Assembly: GCA_907165065.1 (NCBI GenBank)
Contig: OU015525.1
Span: 5,892,537 to 5,956,536 of the forward strand
From: Caprimulgus europaeus
Lineage: Eukaryota; Chordata; Aves; Caprimulgiformes; Caprimulgidae
Reading direction: 5' to 3'
DNA length: 64,000 nucleotides
Both the position numbers and the translations under genes were made by a program. Below the pieces are notes generated by a model. It made no database searches and was not told the DNA's origin. It was given only the letters and a program-made list of their open reading frames with translations. Shown in pieces: positions 1 through 12,050 of this stretch. Every line of letters begins with the position of its first letter. Position 1 is the first letter of the stretch.

Positions 1-1056
1 CTGAAAGAAATAGAAAATGTTCTTAAGCAGGGCTTAAAAAAGTAAATAAACATCATATAACCAACAAAATCAATACAGTTCTGTATTAGCCATTACAGAT
101 ATCTGTCTCCCATCATACTGTGCACATTTCAGTGTTGTGGAAAATTTATAACCCAGGGGACCTCATTTCAGAACTTGGAGATGGTATATTAAATGAAGAG
201 TCTGGGATAGAAAGCCTGACAGAAATTGATGTTAAATAACAGAAGAGGTTTTCCCCTTCTGCCCCTCAAAAGAGCATTAACTGAACCAAACAAGTGAAAA
301 TATATATCCAAAATGGATATATATTAATGGGCGTTGCAACGTTATTAGAAACAACTCCTCAAAAGCTCCTTTTTCCTGAGTCATCTCCACTGACTTAAAA
401 AATTACTTTGCAAGAACAAACGTTAGATTCAGGACATCCAAGAGGGGACAGCCTCTTAGCTTTCTGCATTCTGAAAGCTTTATACTCCTCAGCTGCTCTT
501 CTGCTTGGAGGGAATCCTAGATGGAGGAATGTCCTTATGCTTTCCAGTCTACATCTCATAGCCATCTTCCTTTACTCTTCATATCTTCCAACATAATCAG
601 TAATGTTCAAGCTATTCTTGTGGGCTTCTCCATTGAATTTGTTCAAGCCAAGCTGCTCTTGGCTACTGAAGGCATTCCCTCTTCTCTTCTTCCTTTGAGA
701 AATTGATATCCCTATTGATCCAGGAAGCAAGAAGACTGCAGACTAAGCAGGTGGTTGATGATCTTCCCAACCAGAAGACCATGTCATCACATGTCTCAAT
801 TGAAATTGTGTTTGATTTAAAAGGAGGAAATGCTCCTGTGGTACAGGGTCATTCTTTGTTTGCTTGCCTAATACACATAATATTGGGGGAACATCTTGGG
901 TGTTTTGAATGGTGACTTTTGCTTCCATTCACAATGCAGAGCTCTTTGCCAAGGAGAGGCTGGCAAGTTTTCCTGCACAGCACATTGGTAGAAACTTTGA
1001 AGCAGAGGAAGAAGCTGGAAACGACTATTAGGACAAAATGGACCATTGCTTGGAAT

Positions 1057-1096
1057 CCTTCATTCAGGTGATTTCCTGAAATCACCTGAATTAAGG
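1057..1096. repeat. Hairpin-forming inverted repeat, 13-bp perfect arms extended by 4 bp
   Basis: The arm ATTCAGGTGATTT (1062-1074) is followed by the loop CCTG and its exact reverse complement (1079-1091). After one mismatch the stem continues with CCTT (1057-1060) pairing with AAGG (1093-1096). This is seen directly in the sequence. The function is unknown; the stem is too short for a typical microRNA precursor. Confidence 0.85.
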
Positions 1097-4000
1097 TCTT
1101 GTTGGTCTTCAGTCTTGTACTGTTTTAGTTCTATATATCAGAAGAGGTGTGTGCGCTCACTGAGTCTTCTAGAGAGCCACAGGAGCTGTGCTTCACTGTC
1201 TTTGCTTTTCTATTAGGAAGATACTATTACCTGAAATATAGATTATAGCTAGATAGATAATTTATTTTATTTTCTATGTAAACTTTTAATGTGATGTACT
1301 CCAACCCTGTTACAAGTGTCTATAGGCACTCTGGGAGGTCCACAGCTTTTCATCTTGAAGGGGAGACAAAAGGCTTTTGTCTCTCCTCTGGCTTCTCCTT
1401 CACCTCCCAACTGCAGCGCTTGATTTCAGAGCGCCTACAGCACGTGCGAGACCTGGGGGGCTGGGTTTCTTGTCTCTTTAATGGCATTCTGTGAGCTTGT
1501 GTTCAGAGAGAGACAGAAAGATCAAAGGCTGTGCAAGTACACTGCGCTTGATTTTGCTTACACCAATATGAATCGATTGACTTCACTGAGTTATGAAGGA
1601 TTTACAGCCAGGGGAGAACAGATTCTGACCTAATGGCTCCAAAAGAGGCTTTTTCTTGGATGAGCAATGTAATTAGAGCACTGGAACAGACAGATTTCAT
1701 GACTCATCTGTGGGTCTGCAGTCTTTTCTTTGCTTCTAGTAGGGTGTTCTCTAATGTCACCACACTTTCATTTCACCCGTGGGCTGATCTAATGAAGGAC
1801 CAACTTTTGGTTGAACAGAGATCTCTATTCAGCTGCAAAGTATCCTCCAATCTTCATGTCACTGTGCAAACTTTATTTACTGCAGAGCACCCTAGGAAGG
1901 GACCAGCAAGCTCAGGGCCAGACACTGGGGTAGTGGAAAATTTCCACTTTCTTCCTTTGTTGGAGTAAAGCAGAGGATTAAAGAAAAAGAAGAAGTGAGG
2001 CAGGGGCCAGGGAGAATGGATTGATGGCTGGGTTCACTTACTAATCCCAAATAGGTGTCTTAGAAAGGGGTAAAATGGTGAAGCACATGTGCCAAAATTA
2101 ACCTGGTCTATATATGCAGCTGGAGAGCTGTATAAACATTTTGAAAACAGTTAAGCTCCTTTTCAGAGCTCGTTGGAGGTCTGGGGATGAAATATTCTTA
2201 TTAGAAGATACCAATTCACTGAGACTGCAAGGCATTGGTTTGGGAAACTTTGTTGAGAATGTTCCCCAAGTTTGGGGAAGAGGAGGTAATAATGGTCAGT
2301 GTAAGAGGGACTAAGCATGTGTTTGGAATGAGCAGAGATGAGTGTAGTCACAAGGCTGGGGCTTGTCTCCTCCAAGTGTCTGGAGGCTATCCTGGGCACA
2401 AGGGCCTCATGGAGAAGTGGCAGCACTCAGGAGGTGGATGTGGTGCAGCTTTGGCTGCCAGTTCTACTTTGGTCCCAGTGCAACAGGAATTGGAATCAGG
2501 GGCCAGCTGCTGTGGTTTGGCTGGTGGCCATGACCGTGACAGCAACATTAGCAGGGTTGTGCAGGGCTGAGTAGGCAGAAGCCCCTATCTACTGCATACA
2601 TAGTCCTACCTTTTCTCACCCATCTCTAGTTTCAGCTGAGCTTGAGCTGTGAGACCTCTTCAGCACAGGGCTGTTGCAGTGGCGGGTAGCGGTTGCCTTG
2701 CTTTAGTCCATCAAAGTAACAAGGAGACAGTAGTTTCAGGAAAGGGTAGTGAGGCAGTGATGCAGTGGACTAGAGTTTAGCATGGGATGGGAGAGGTGAG
2801 ACACAGACAGCAGATCCGGTGTCATTGAGGGTTCCTCCAAAAAGATTGGGAGCCATTGATATGGGGAACCCAGTGGAGGTGCCTACTTTACATGCAACCC
2901 TATCCTTTGTGCCTATGTGCTGTCTTCTAAAGCCTTCAAGATGCCAGTGTGCATCTGCTCCAAAATCCCAACCTACTGCAGCTGTACCACTGCTAGATTT
3001 AGCCTCCCTAAGTGGGTTGCTGCTGGTGTGGTACTCAGCACAGATTGTAAGACCCACCTGGGAAGAAGGTGAGTTGCTATGTGCTGAATTGTGTGCCTCA
3101 CCACTTGGCAATGCCAATAGCACAGCTATATCTGCAATTGGATTTGATGTTGGTTTTCTTCTGATTTGCCACTCACTGAAACTTAGAGCCAGTCTTGATG
3201 ATTGGTCTTGTCCTTGGATTCAAGCCCTGCTGCACCAGGCTCTGTACCAGCATGAAATTCAAGGTAATTTCAGAAAATTGTCTAGAAGACCATAGAACTA
3301 AAGCTCCATTTTCAAAAGTAGCTTTTGCACTTAGGAGGCTCGTTTCCAAGCCAAGTAAGCTTGTACCTGCCAAATGCGGGTTTAGAAAACAGGTTGGTTG
3401 GGGTGTGAAGTCATTGAAGAACATGTGAAAAATGTGCCTTTCAGGACAGTTAAAAAGAAAAAAAAGCTACAGGTGCCTGGTAACTCTGAGTCCTCTGGTA
3501 ATCCACCTCTGCAGCTACCTGTCACACCAACTTCTCTTGGAAGATTTTCTTCTCCTGTTACTCCTGAGGGAGTAAGTCACACGTGAAGTTATTGATGAAA
3601 GCTGCAGTAGGTGCTGGTCTGCTTGTGCTTAGAAGTTAAAACTGCTCTTTCTGCATGCTGACTCATGAGGTACTGGCTCCTGTTGATATTCACAGGAGCT
3701 TGATGAATACCTGCAAAACACAGGAGTAAGTCACTGTCCTGGAGAAATTTCTGTTGCTTTGAAACAGGACACAAATGAGTGCAACAAGTAATAGGATGGA
3801 AGGAGAAGAAATAATGAAAATAGTATCAGTTAGATTCTCCTAATTGCTGTCAGTTGCCACCATCACTGACTAGCTGAAGAATTCATCCCAAGAAAAATCC
3901 TGGCCTCATGTGTTCATGGCCAGGTGTAGTTCAGGGATATCTTTTGTGTCCACAGGGCTTTGAGAAACTGGCACAAATGGCATTGAAGACGGGGAAGTGG

Positions 4001-5247
4001 GTGATGAGAAATAGAAGCTGGGAAAAATGGAGCAGGGCTGTGTGGTCATGAAAAGCTTGGAGATGTTGTGGGAAAAGGAGAAGGCAATAAGAAGGGAAGA
4101 TTGAAGTTACTGGGGTATTGTGTTGCTTAGAATGGGAGTGTTGACACTAGATTCCTTTGATGTTTTTTTCAAGGTAGGTGAGAATATCCCACCTGAATGG
4201 GGTAGTCTGCAGGTATAGAACATCACAACTTGTGCAAATGCTGTTTAGAACAGTTACATCCTGATTGACCTACCCTGGGATACCAGTGGGAATTAGACTT
4301 GGCTGAAGGCTTTTTTTATGCCTTGCATGGTTGTGGACATCTGGATGTGGGATGCACTGTCCTTTCTGCAAGAGTCTGAAGCTGCAGCTTTTATTTTTGA
4401 AGCCTGCAGAGGTATGCACTACCTCACGTTCCCGGGCTGTTTGCACTGCACAGATGTGTGTAATATGGTCTCATACAACCTCCGAGGTTCACACAGCTCA
4501 TGAAGCTGCAACACAGGCAGGGCTGAAGCATCTCAGCAGAATGTTGCCTGAACTGATGAGTCTTGTTTGCTCTCTGCACTCGGTTTAACATCCTAGTGTC
4601 AGCCTCGTTAGTAGCACGACTCTTTTTAATGGTCACCAACACTTTTTAATCAAGCACTTCCCACTGTTCTGACCCGTGGAGGTATTTGGCTATGGAAACA
4701 GACGTACCTCAGCAGGATTAGACAATACCTGAGCAGAAGTGCTAGACCTGTGATATTGAACCCAGGTTGCCAATCAATAATCTGCAATCTTAATTTTTCA
4801 AGTCCAAATGCTGCTTAATGACTTTGGATGAATTTGTGGACACCTTCCAGCTTTGGGTGTGTTGAAAACAGATCTCCAAGGAGGGAAGGCACTGTCACAA
4901 ATGTGTAGCGGTAACAGTGATGCTTCTGTTTTTAGTCTGAAAAGTGGGGGCAGGGCCACGTAAACCTTCCTGGAGCTGTTCTCTAGGTTAAATCACGCTC
5001 GGGGAGTACTAAATATTGTCATTATTACTTGTGTGACTGAAGAGAGCAAAATTACCTCGGGGAAGAAGGAACCAGCCAAATCCACTCTCCTGGCTGCATC
5101 GCCCCAAAGAAGAATTTTGATTGTGAGCAGCACAACTCCGAGCTGCCGTGATGTTCAGCTGCTGTCATTGTAATGCTGGGGCAGACGTGCCGTTTCCTCT
5201 CTGATTTGTGTATTTTGAGCACGTTTCAGTAGTGCTCTGAGTTAACG

Positions 5248-5274
5248 TCTTTTTTTTTTCCTCTTCCTCTCCAG
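5248..5274 (+). promoter_or_regulatory. Splice-acceptor-like pyrimidine tract
   Basis: An almost unbroken T/C run ends in CTCTCCAG at 5273-5274, matching a vertebrate 3' splice-site consensus. The downstream sequence gives no recognisable protein in any frame and I see no paired donor. It is probably fortuitous, or part of a non-coding transcript. Confidence 0.15.
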
Positions 5275-6030
5275 TGCCAGTCATTGCCTTTTCTTCATTT
5301 TAGTGATTAATTGCTCTAAATACTCCTGCTCCTGGACTGCGGGAGTACAATTTCTGAGCTGTATTTCATTTGAACTTGCTATGCAAGTACAAGCGAACTT
5401 GGGGGAGTGCACACACCCACGTATTGCTAGGTAGAGATGGTTGCCAAAAGGACACCAAGTAAAAGAACAGTTAGTTCTTAAACAAGGGTATAATCTAATA
5501 AGCCAAAAAGGAGAAAATTACATACTGGAATCTTCAGTGCCTTCCTCCTCCCCCCAGTTTCAAAATTTACAGCTAGTACATCCCCTGAGTAGAGCAGTGA
5601 TTTAAATATATATAGGCATCTGTGCTTCTAAGAAAAGGAAGTGTGTCTGTTTGGGGAGCTGTGTGGAATGAGTTGGTGGATCTCAGTCCAACTTCTGGCA
5701 GCCAGGTTTTCACATCACTCAAAGCCACCCCCTTGCCCAGCCCCCCCTCCACAGCTCATGCCAAGCTCTTCAGCTCTTCCTCATATGATCCCACCTGCCT
5801 TAGCACCTTCTGCAGAGATTGAAGTGTTTCTCATTTTCGATTGTGGTCCTTCTGGACTGGTGCTGAGACGTTCTGCTGTCCTGTCAGCCCTGCACGTGGG
5901 GGTAGGGCTGGCTGTTTTCTTGTTCCCTCCACCTGTGCAGCCGATCCTTTGCACATTACTCTTCACAATCCCCATGTGTTAGACACTTCTAGCCATCCCC
6001 ATGACTGATTTTGCTGGGTATGTGGCATCA

Positions 6031-6052
6031 TCTTTTCAGCATGCTGAAAAGA
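6031..6052. repeat. Perfect 22-bp palindrome with no spacer
   Basis: The core CTTTTCAGCATGCTGAAAAG (6032-6051) is its own reverse complement, and the flanking T and A extend the symmetry to 22 bp. The centre contains GCATGC. It lies in unique DNA outside any repeat. A symmetric dimeric transcription-factor site is possible but I cannot name a factor. Confidence 0.85.
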
Positions 6053-9000
6053 GACCAACTAGAAGGCATGATGCTCTCTTTTGTTAGGACCATGGCACGT
6101 CCCCTGTCACATGCTGACATGCACCTCTCCTAGGTCCAGTGTACCAGACGTATCAGGAGCATGGATGTTGTCTGGGGTGTGGTAGGACAGCACTTCTTCA
6201 CGTTTTCTAGCTCTGTTTTGTTACAGGCAAAAAACCCCTTCAGGACTTGCAACAAATTCAGCAGAAATAAAAGGTTATTTTGTGCTGCCTGAAGGTTACA
6301 ATTTCCTCCTCAGCTCCTAGGTGGAAAATCCATGGCTTGCAGCTCCCCTCCTTCATCTGTTCTTAGGATGTCCATTGCCAGGACCCTCAATCTGGTCTTG
6401 TTTATGTGCTGCCTTCCAAACCTGACTGTGTGAGTTATTTCTTACCAAGCTGTCACTATGCCTGGGTGTATTTAGCTGTTTTAACGCTCCTCCCGTGCCC
6501 CTTGAAAAGCACAACGGCCCTTTCTAATAAATGCAGCACTCTGCAGGCTGAGTGCTTTTACCTTGACTCAAAAACTTAAAAGGAAATGTTAATTACTTTA
6601 GTGGTGTTATTGTTGAAAAAGGCATGCTGGGCAGACTAGCTCAGAAAGACGAGTCCCGGTGCTGATAAGAGAGAGAGCAATCTATGTGAGTCTGTGAAAA
6701 GTCAGTAGTGCCCAGGGCAAATTCAGAAGTGGAATGGAAATATCTCAGTGATTTGCTTCCTTGTTGCTTTTTGTCTGGAGATGGCAGAACTGACTGGCAT
6801 CTCAGGACTGTGGTAACTTCTGCGCTGCTTCGTCACAGGCTCTGGGCTTCTTTGGAGTACTGCCTGTGCTGCTTCTTCTCTCTGTGGCTGTCTGCAATAG
6901 AAATGCAAAGGGGAGAGGGAAAAGAGAGTTTTTAGGGAATGTGTTAGTTACAAGAGTCATGAGGGACATGGGAAAGGTGTGTGCTTGCTCTTCTAGATAT
7001 GGAGGTGCTGTGGATGGAACAGCACAATCAAATTCAACATTCATTCAAGCCTTAGGGGACTGAATAGGTAAGGAAAAGGTGACACGGCTCTCTGGGAGAT
7101 GAGGTTCAGAACCAGGGTATACGGCTCCAGAAACATGGGGATGTCCCAGCAAGTTCCCTTTCCCAGCTCCCATCTGCCATAAAGCCAAATCAACATGGCC
7201 TTGTAGTTGCTGGTGGTTTCAGATTTATAAGGTATGTCTTCATGTCTTGGGCTTGCTCTCTTTGGTGCTCAGGTGACCTAACCTATACTCTTCAGATGCC
7301 TCTGCTGGTTTTTTGTTTGTTTGCTTTGTTTTGTTTAGTATTTCCCTCCCCTTTAATTTTTGAGTTCTTCCAGTTACAACAGTTGCAGTTTTGCATGTGT
7401 GCAGAACCACCTCTCTCTTACCATCTCAACACCTAACACACATTTAGGCATCCTCGAGATCATAAACAGAGGTTACTTGAAGCAAGAAGATGTGGAGAAT
7501 GAGCACTTTCTACCTTTGCTGTTAAAAATGAGCTATTGTATAGAAAAGGATCCAGCAAGAGAGAGTACAAGGGAGGGAGCATGTGATGCTGTAGCATGGT
7601 GATCAGATGAGGAGGAAGTCTTTGACTCTGTTTTTTATCTGCACTAATTCTGAATTTTTCATTTAATTAAACAGTCATGACAACCACATCTCCCAAGCCC
7701 CTGAGACAAGGTTTTGAATTTCACTCTGTAAACTTGACACATAAAGCACAGGCATTGCTATACCTCTGTTCTGGGTGCACAAAGGTTCTTACTTCTTCTA
7801 GCCCTTATGCTGACTGTGTCTCAGTTTCCTACAAGTGAAATAGGTATAACAGTGCCTCCATCTTCCCCCATATCTACATTCTACACTGAGAAAGAATCCT
7901 TCCCTTGTCTCTTACTACATCTGTGCAGTACATAATATATAGGTGCTTGGCTGGGATTTTAAAAGTCCAGCTCAAATCCAACAAACTAATTCGTTATTTC
8001 AATTTCTATATGCACCTGTTACAGTTCTCCAAATTCCTTTTTTTTTTTCTTTTATGAATTCATGCTTATTCTCCCCAAAGAGGTTTTAATGGGCAGAAAG
8101 AATTAAGGCAGACAGCCTGTAAAAATCCAGACACTTAAGAAAGAGCAGCAACCTAAATTATCAGCTGAAGTTATCACTGTACTGTGTTACCGCTTACCTA
8201 CAAAGTGCTGTGAGCTGTGAGGAAGCAGCTGGTTTGTCATAGTGGAGCTGATTGGTATCAGGGAGAGTCAGAAATGCCCCATTGTGTGCTATGTTGTAAG
8301 GGTGGTCATGGTGGAAGCTCTCTTGTTTCAGAGGCTGTCTTCTGTGGTCATAAACTGGCTATAAATGACATTTATTTAACGGTGTAACCAACTCATATAA
8401 GAGAATGGTCACAAAGATAGCCTGTAATCAGTTAATCTTAGTGCTGGCTGGTGGGTCAGGAATAAAACAGCGTTAACAGCATTCTACGAGACAAATGAGA
8501 AAGGAAAGAATCTGTAGTTTGTAGACTGGGAAATAAATTGACCTGAGCCAATCATGGAAAAAAGGTAGCCCTATGTTCTGCAGAGTTTCAGGCAGCCAAG
8601 TAATTTCCTACTTGTTTTTTCTTGCTCTATCATTCACTGATAGACTCACTCTCTTTGCTTTACTCTTTTTTTTTTTTTCTTTTTAACTATATCTCAAGCT
8701 ATCCTCCCCCCCATCCCATTTACTCTCCTTTTGATCCTTAGCCCATATTATGTCTAGTTCATGGAATTTCTGCCCAGGATCTGATGCTGAAGGGTTATAC
8801 AGCAGGCAGCTGTTGTGTATCAGAACAGCCGGTGGTAGGTGAACAGCTATAGCTATTAAAATGTGACAATTAATACTTATGTGACCTATTCAATAGCCTA
8901 AAAAACTAGGTGCTAGCCTGAGACATCCTTAACATCCCTGAAGGACCTGGGCTTCAGGTTTCACAGGCAACTAAGAGTTTTTAATCCTAGCAGAAGATAA

Positions 9001-11432
9001 TGTTTTTCCTACCCTGTGACTTTTTATTCAGGAGTAATGAAGACCGTGGCAGTGTGGTAACAGAGCTGTGACAGAATGTGGCTACTTGGGTTTAACACCA
9101 CAGTTGTAGTTTTGTTTTTGTGGGTTTCCTCTGGTTTTCAAATCAGTCATTTTTTCTGAGATAGTCCTTCTTTGTACTGGTCATTGCTCCAAAGAGAGCA
9201 AGCATTCAAGAGGTGGATGGACTAGTTTGGTAGTAAAGATAGTGACTCAGGTGAGATCCATGTTATCGCTCTCCTAATGGCTCAATAAGATGCACAGGGA
9301 AGAACAGGTCCAAGGGAGAGAGAAGGAAATAGTGTTGTTGGAAGCTTGATGGTGGGACACCATGATTCAGGTCCTTTGTGAATGGAGCTGTGTTGCTCAC
9401 TCTAATGATGGTGCTTTTCAGCCTGGAATTGTGGCTTAGGAGCCATCCTGCTCCTAAGAATAATGCTGTATGCCATAAGTGGTGTGTTCCCAAGCAGGCG
9501 TGTGAGAGCTGAATTGACACTTTTAGTTAAAAATACAGGAAAATTACTGTATATTCAGTATCTTTCCTCATGGCTTCAAGGGAATCCAGCTGGGTGTCCT
9601 TATGTCTCCCAGGAAAAGCAGCAACCCTCTCTACAGCACTGAAGTTGAGCGCAACCCCAGTGCAATCAGTTCTGTTCCTAAAGTGAGTGGGGGCTCCTTA
9701 ATACATCCCTGCGAATGCAATGGGGACCCCAGAAGTGCACCTTGAAATCTGCATCCCTTGGTAAAATCTAAGCAGGCAGAGAGGAAGAGAGAAGAGTGAA
9801 CGTGTGGTTCAGCTCATGTGATGGGAACCGGTCTGTCCTCACAAACACACTTCAGTTGTGTGTCATAGACAGGAGAGTGACTGTTCCCCACACTCTGGGA
9901 GAGCTGTTACTGCTGGGCAGCACCAGAGACTAATCTAAATACTTGTCACATTATTACAGCTGCTTGAGGAAGTTTGCTTTTGTGGCCACTTGTGAGCCAG
10001 GCAACTGTGAAAGGAGCTTAAGAAAACTGTATACTGTTTTAAAAGCTGTGGATGCAGTCACAGGGATCCTGGACACTGGGGAAGGCAACTGGCAGGTGGG
10101 ATCTAATGGGTAAATGAGAGTTCCCCCAAAACATGCCCTGCATTCTTGAAGTAGGAACTTCATTATGAAAAACTTCAGGGAGCCCAGTATTGTGCTTCAG
10201 CCAATTTGAAACCATCTAATACATTTTCCAATATCCTGTGAGCAGGAATAATGTAACTGTAGTGCTTTTTCTTTTATCCCTGAAATTCATCACAAAGACG
10301 AAAGCAATGATGTTGTGACTCAGCCAACCTGAACAAGGCTGACAGTTCATCTCTCTGATGGGTTGGGACTGGGTTATGATATGGAGTCATTTACTCTTAG
10401 TTGGCTTTCAAGCAGTAAGGACTTGAGAAATGTCCCTGGTGAGGCAGGGATGAGGGCACTTAGCAAAAGCCGGTTCTTATCTAAATGACAAAAAAAAAAA
10501 GCTGTAAGAAGCTCCTTATTCCTGGTAGAAACGTAACATCAACACAAAGAAGAAGGAGTTGGAAAAATGCCTCATCCCAAAGTGTGTTTATCCATGGTAA
10601 AGTGCTTCTATAAAAGGCATCTTGGGACTCCATGTTTATTCCCCCTCAATGACTTCTAGGCTGAGTTTGCTTGATTTTCAAGTCAACAGTGGGGTTTTTT
10701 TTTTCCCTACTGCCAACTGTATAAACTCAGCTGGGTTCTGGAAATCAAACACAGCTTTCTCCCTCATGACTGTCACCTCCAGTAATATCCTGCAATCAGC
10801 ACATGGGAAACAGCTTAATTGGTGATATGTGAGCCAGTTTAGATACCAGTTCATTCCCCACCACGGTGACCCTGTCATGCTAAGAATAGTAAAAAACAGT
10901 CCCTCTAAATAAAATAGGAAGACCTAATTTGAGGACATGCCACCTTGAGAAAGAAGGGGCTGTTTTTTCTTTGACATGGTGGTAACTGTGGACTTCTACC
11001 TTTTTTTTCCTGATTCCCCTACTCATATTTGAAGTTCTCTATGGTGAAAAGCTGGTGCATCTGTGCCTGTGTTGTGGTGGAGAAAAAGAAAAGCCCATAT
11101 ATGTATGTGTTTTCCCCCTTTTTGGATGGTCAAGTGAATTCCCTACTTGTACATTACAGAATCTGTAGCTTGACATGTGCTGTGTCCTGAAGGTAGCAGC
11201 TCAGAGAGTGACTCCCAAAGGGGAACATGCAAAGGTGGCATTAGATTTTCATTTGTATCTCTGGGATTTTGGGTGAATGTCAGGGACAGTTTGCATCTTC
11301 AACAGTGTTATGAGGAGAAGGAGGAGAACGATTTCTGTGAGTTGTTTCTGATGCAGCTCTAAATCCATTATGCACTTCTGGGGGCTCTTGCTCCTGACTT
11401 TGCTCCCAATTTTGGTTCAAGAGAACTCCTTA

Positions 11433-11540
11433 CATAGAACCATAGAATGGCTTAGGTTAGAAGGGACCTCTTGTGATCATCAGTCCAAGCCTCTCCTCAA
11501 GTCCTGAGTTCAGACCCTTGTTCAGTTGCATTTTAATCAT
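11433..11540 (-). mobile_element. CR1 LINE fragment, 3' end
   Basis: Read on the + strand it opens with 'catagaaccatagaatgg' followed by 'gaagggacctc', the reverse complement of a CR1 3' terminus (octamers plus the 'ggtcccttc' block). Similarity fades by about 11540. It is short, diverged and non-coding. Its opposite end faces the CR1 pieces at 11705-12050, but it has its own 3' terminus and is therefore a separate insertion. Confidence 0.7.
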
Positions 11541-11704
11541 CTCCATGGCAGATTTTTAACCAGCTGGGAACTGAACATCTTCTTGGCCCCTGTTCTGGTT
11601 TTTGTTGTGAAGATTTTTATCCTAATACTGAACTGGAATTTCTCTCTTTATGATCTGTCTCTCATTTTGTGGTGCATCTCTCAGTGTACAACTGTTTCTT
11701 CTCT

Positions 11705-11836
11705 CAACCTGCTGGTTATGCTCTTACCAATGCAACCCAGTGTGGTTGACTCTTGTTGCTGCAAGGGCACTTTGCTGACTGCTCTTCAACTTGTTGGCCA
11801 CCTGCACTCCCAGATCTTTTTCTGCAGATCTGCTTA
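11705..11836 (-). mobile_element. CR1 LINE fragment, inverted RT-coding segment
   Basis: On the - strand this matches the CR1 ORF2 stretch that normally reads 'aacatgagccagcagtgtgccc' then 'gcagc' and 'atcctgggttgcat'. On the + strand it appears as 'gttgctgcaagggcac' and 'caacttgttggccacc'. It holds an internal CR1 region with no 3' end and abuts, within about 5 bp, a sense CR1 3' segment. The pair is best explained as one insertion with an inverted 5' part. Confidence 0.7.
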
Positions 11837-11840
11837 CTAA

Positions 11841-12050
11841 TGGGAAAAAGTTATTCACAATAAGGGTAGTCAAACATTGGAACAGGCTGCCCAGGGAGGT
11901 GGTGGAGTCACCTTTCCAGGTGGTATTTAAAAGGTGGGTAGACGAGGTGCTTAGGGACATGGTTTAGAGATGGAATTGGTAGTGATAGGTTAATGGTTGG
12001 ACTCAATGATCTTGAAGGTTTTTTCCAACCACTATTGATTCTATGATTTT
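11841..12050 (+). mobile_element. CR1 LINE fragment, 3' end
   Basis: It contains 'ggaacaggctgcccaggga', then 'cttagggacatggtttaga', 'ggttggactcaatgatctt' and a terminal 'gattctatgatt'. This is the CR1 subfamily that ends in ATTCTATG, also seen at 31738-32394 and 55350-55640. It covers only the last part of ORF2 and the 3' UTR. It directly follows the inverted piece at 11705-11836. Confidence 0.85.

Larger units (their letters stand above)
1..11432. other. Unique non-coding DNA, free of recognisable interspersed repeats
   Basis: Neither CR1 nor LTR sequence is recognisable here, in contrast with the rest of the window. Open frames are short (the longest, 158 codons at 2819-3295, has no recognisable domain) and overlap open frames on the other strand, so no gene is called. 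Simple runs include A or T stretches near 8037-8052, 8665-8680 and 10491-10500. Two strong palindromes (1057-1096 and 6031-6052) and a splice-acceptor-like pyrimidine tract (5248-5274) are listed separately. The absence of repeats could reflect selective constraint or chance; only an alignment to other birds would tell. Confidence 0.5.

Noticed and set aside
2819-3295. 158-codon + strand frame in unique DNA
   Set aside because: No domain, overlapping antisense frame and no splice or promoter context.
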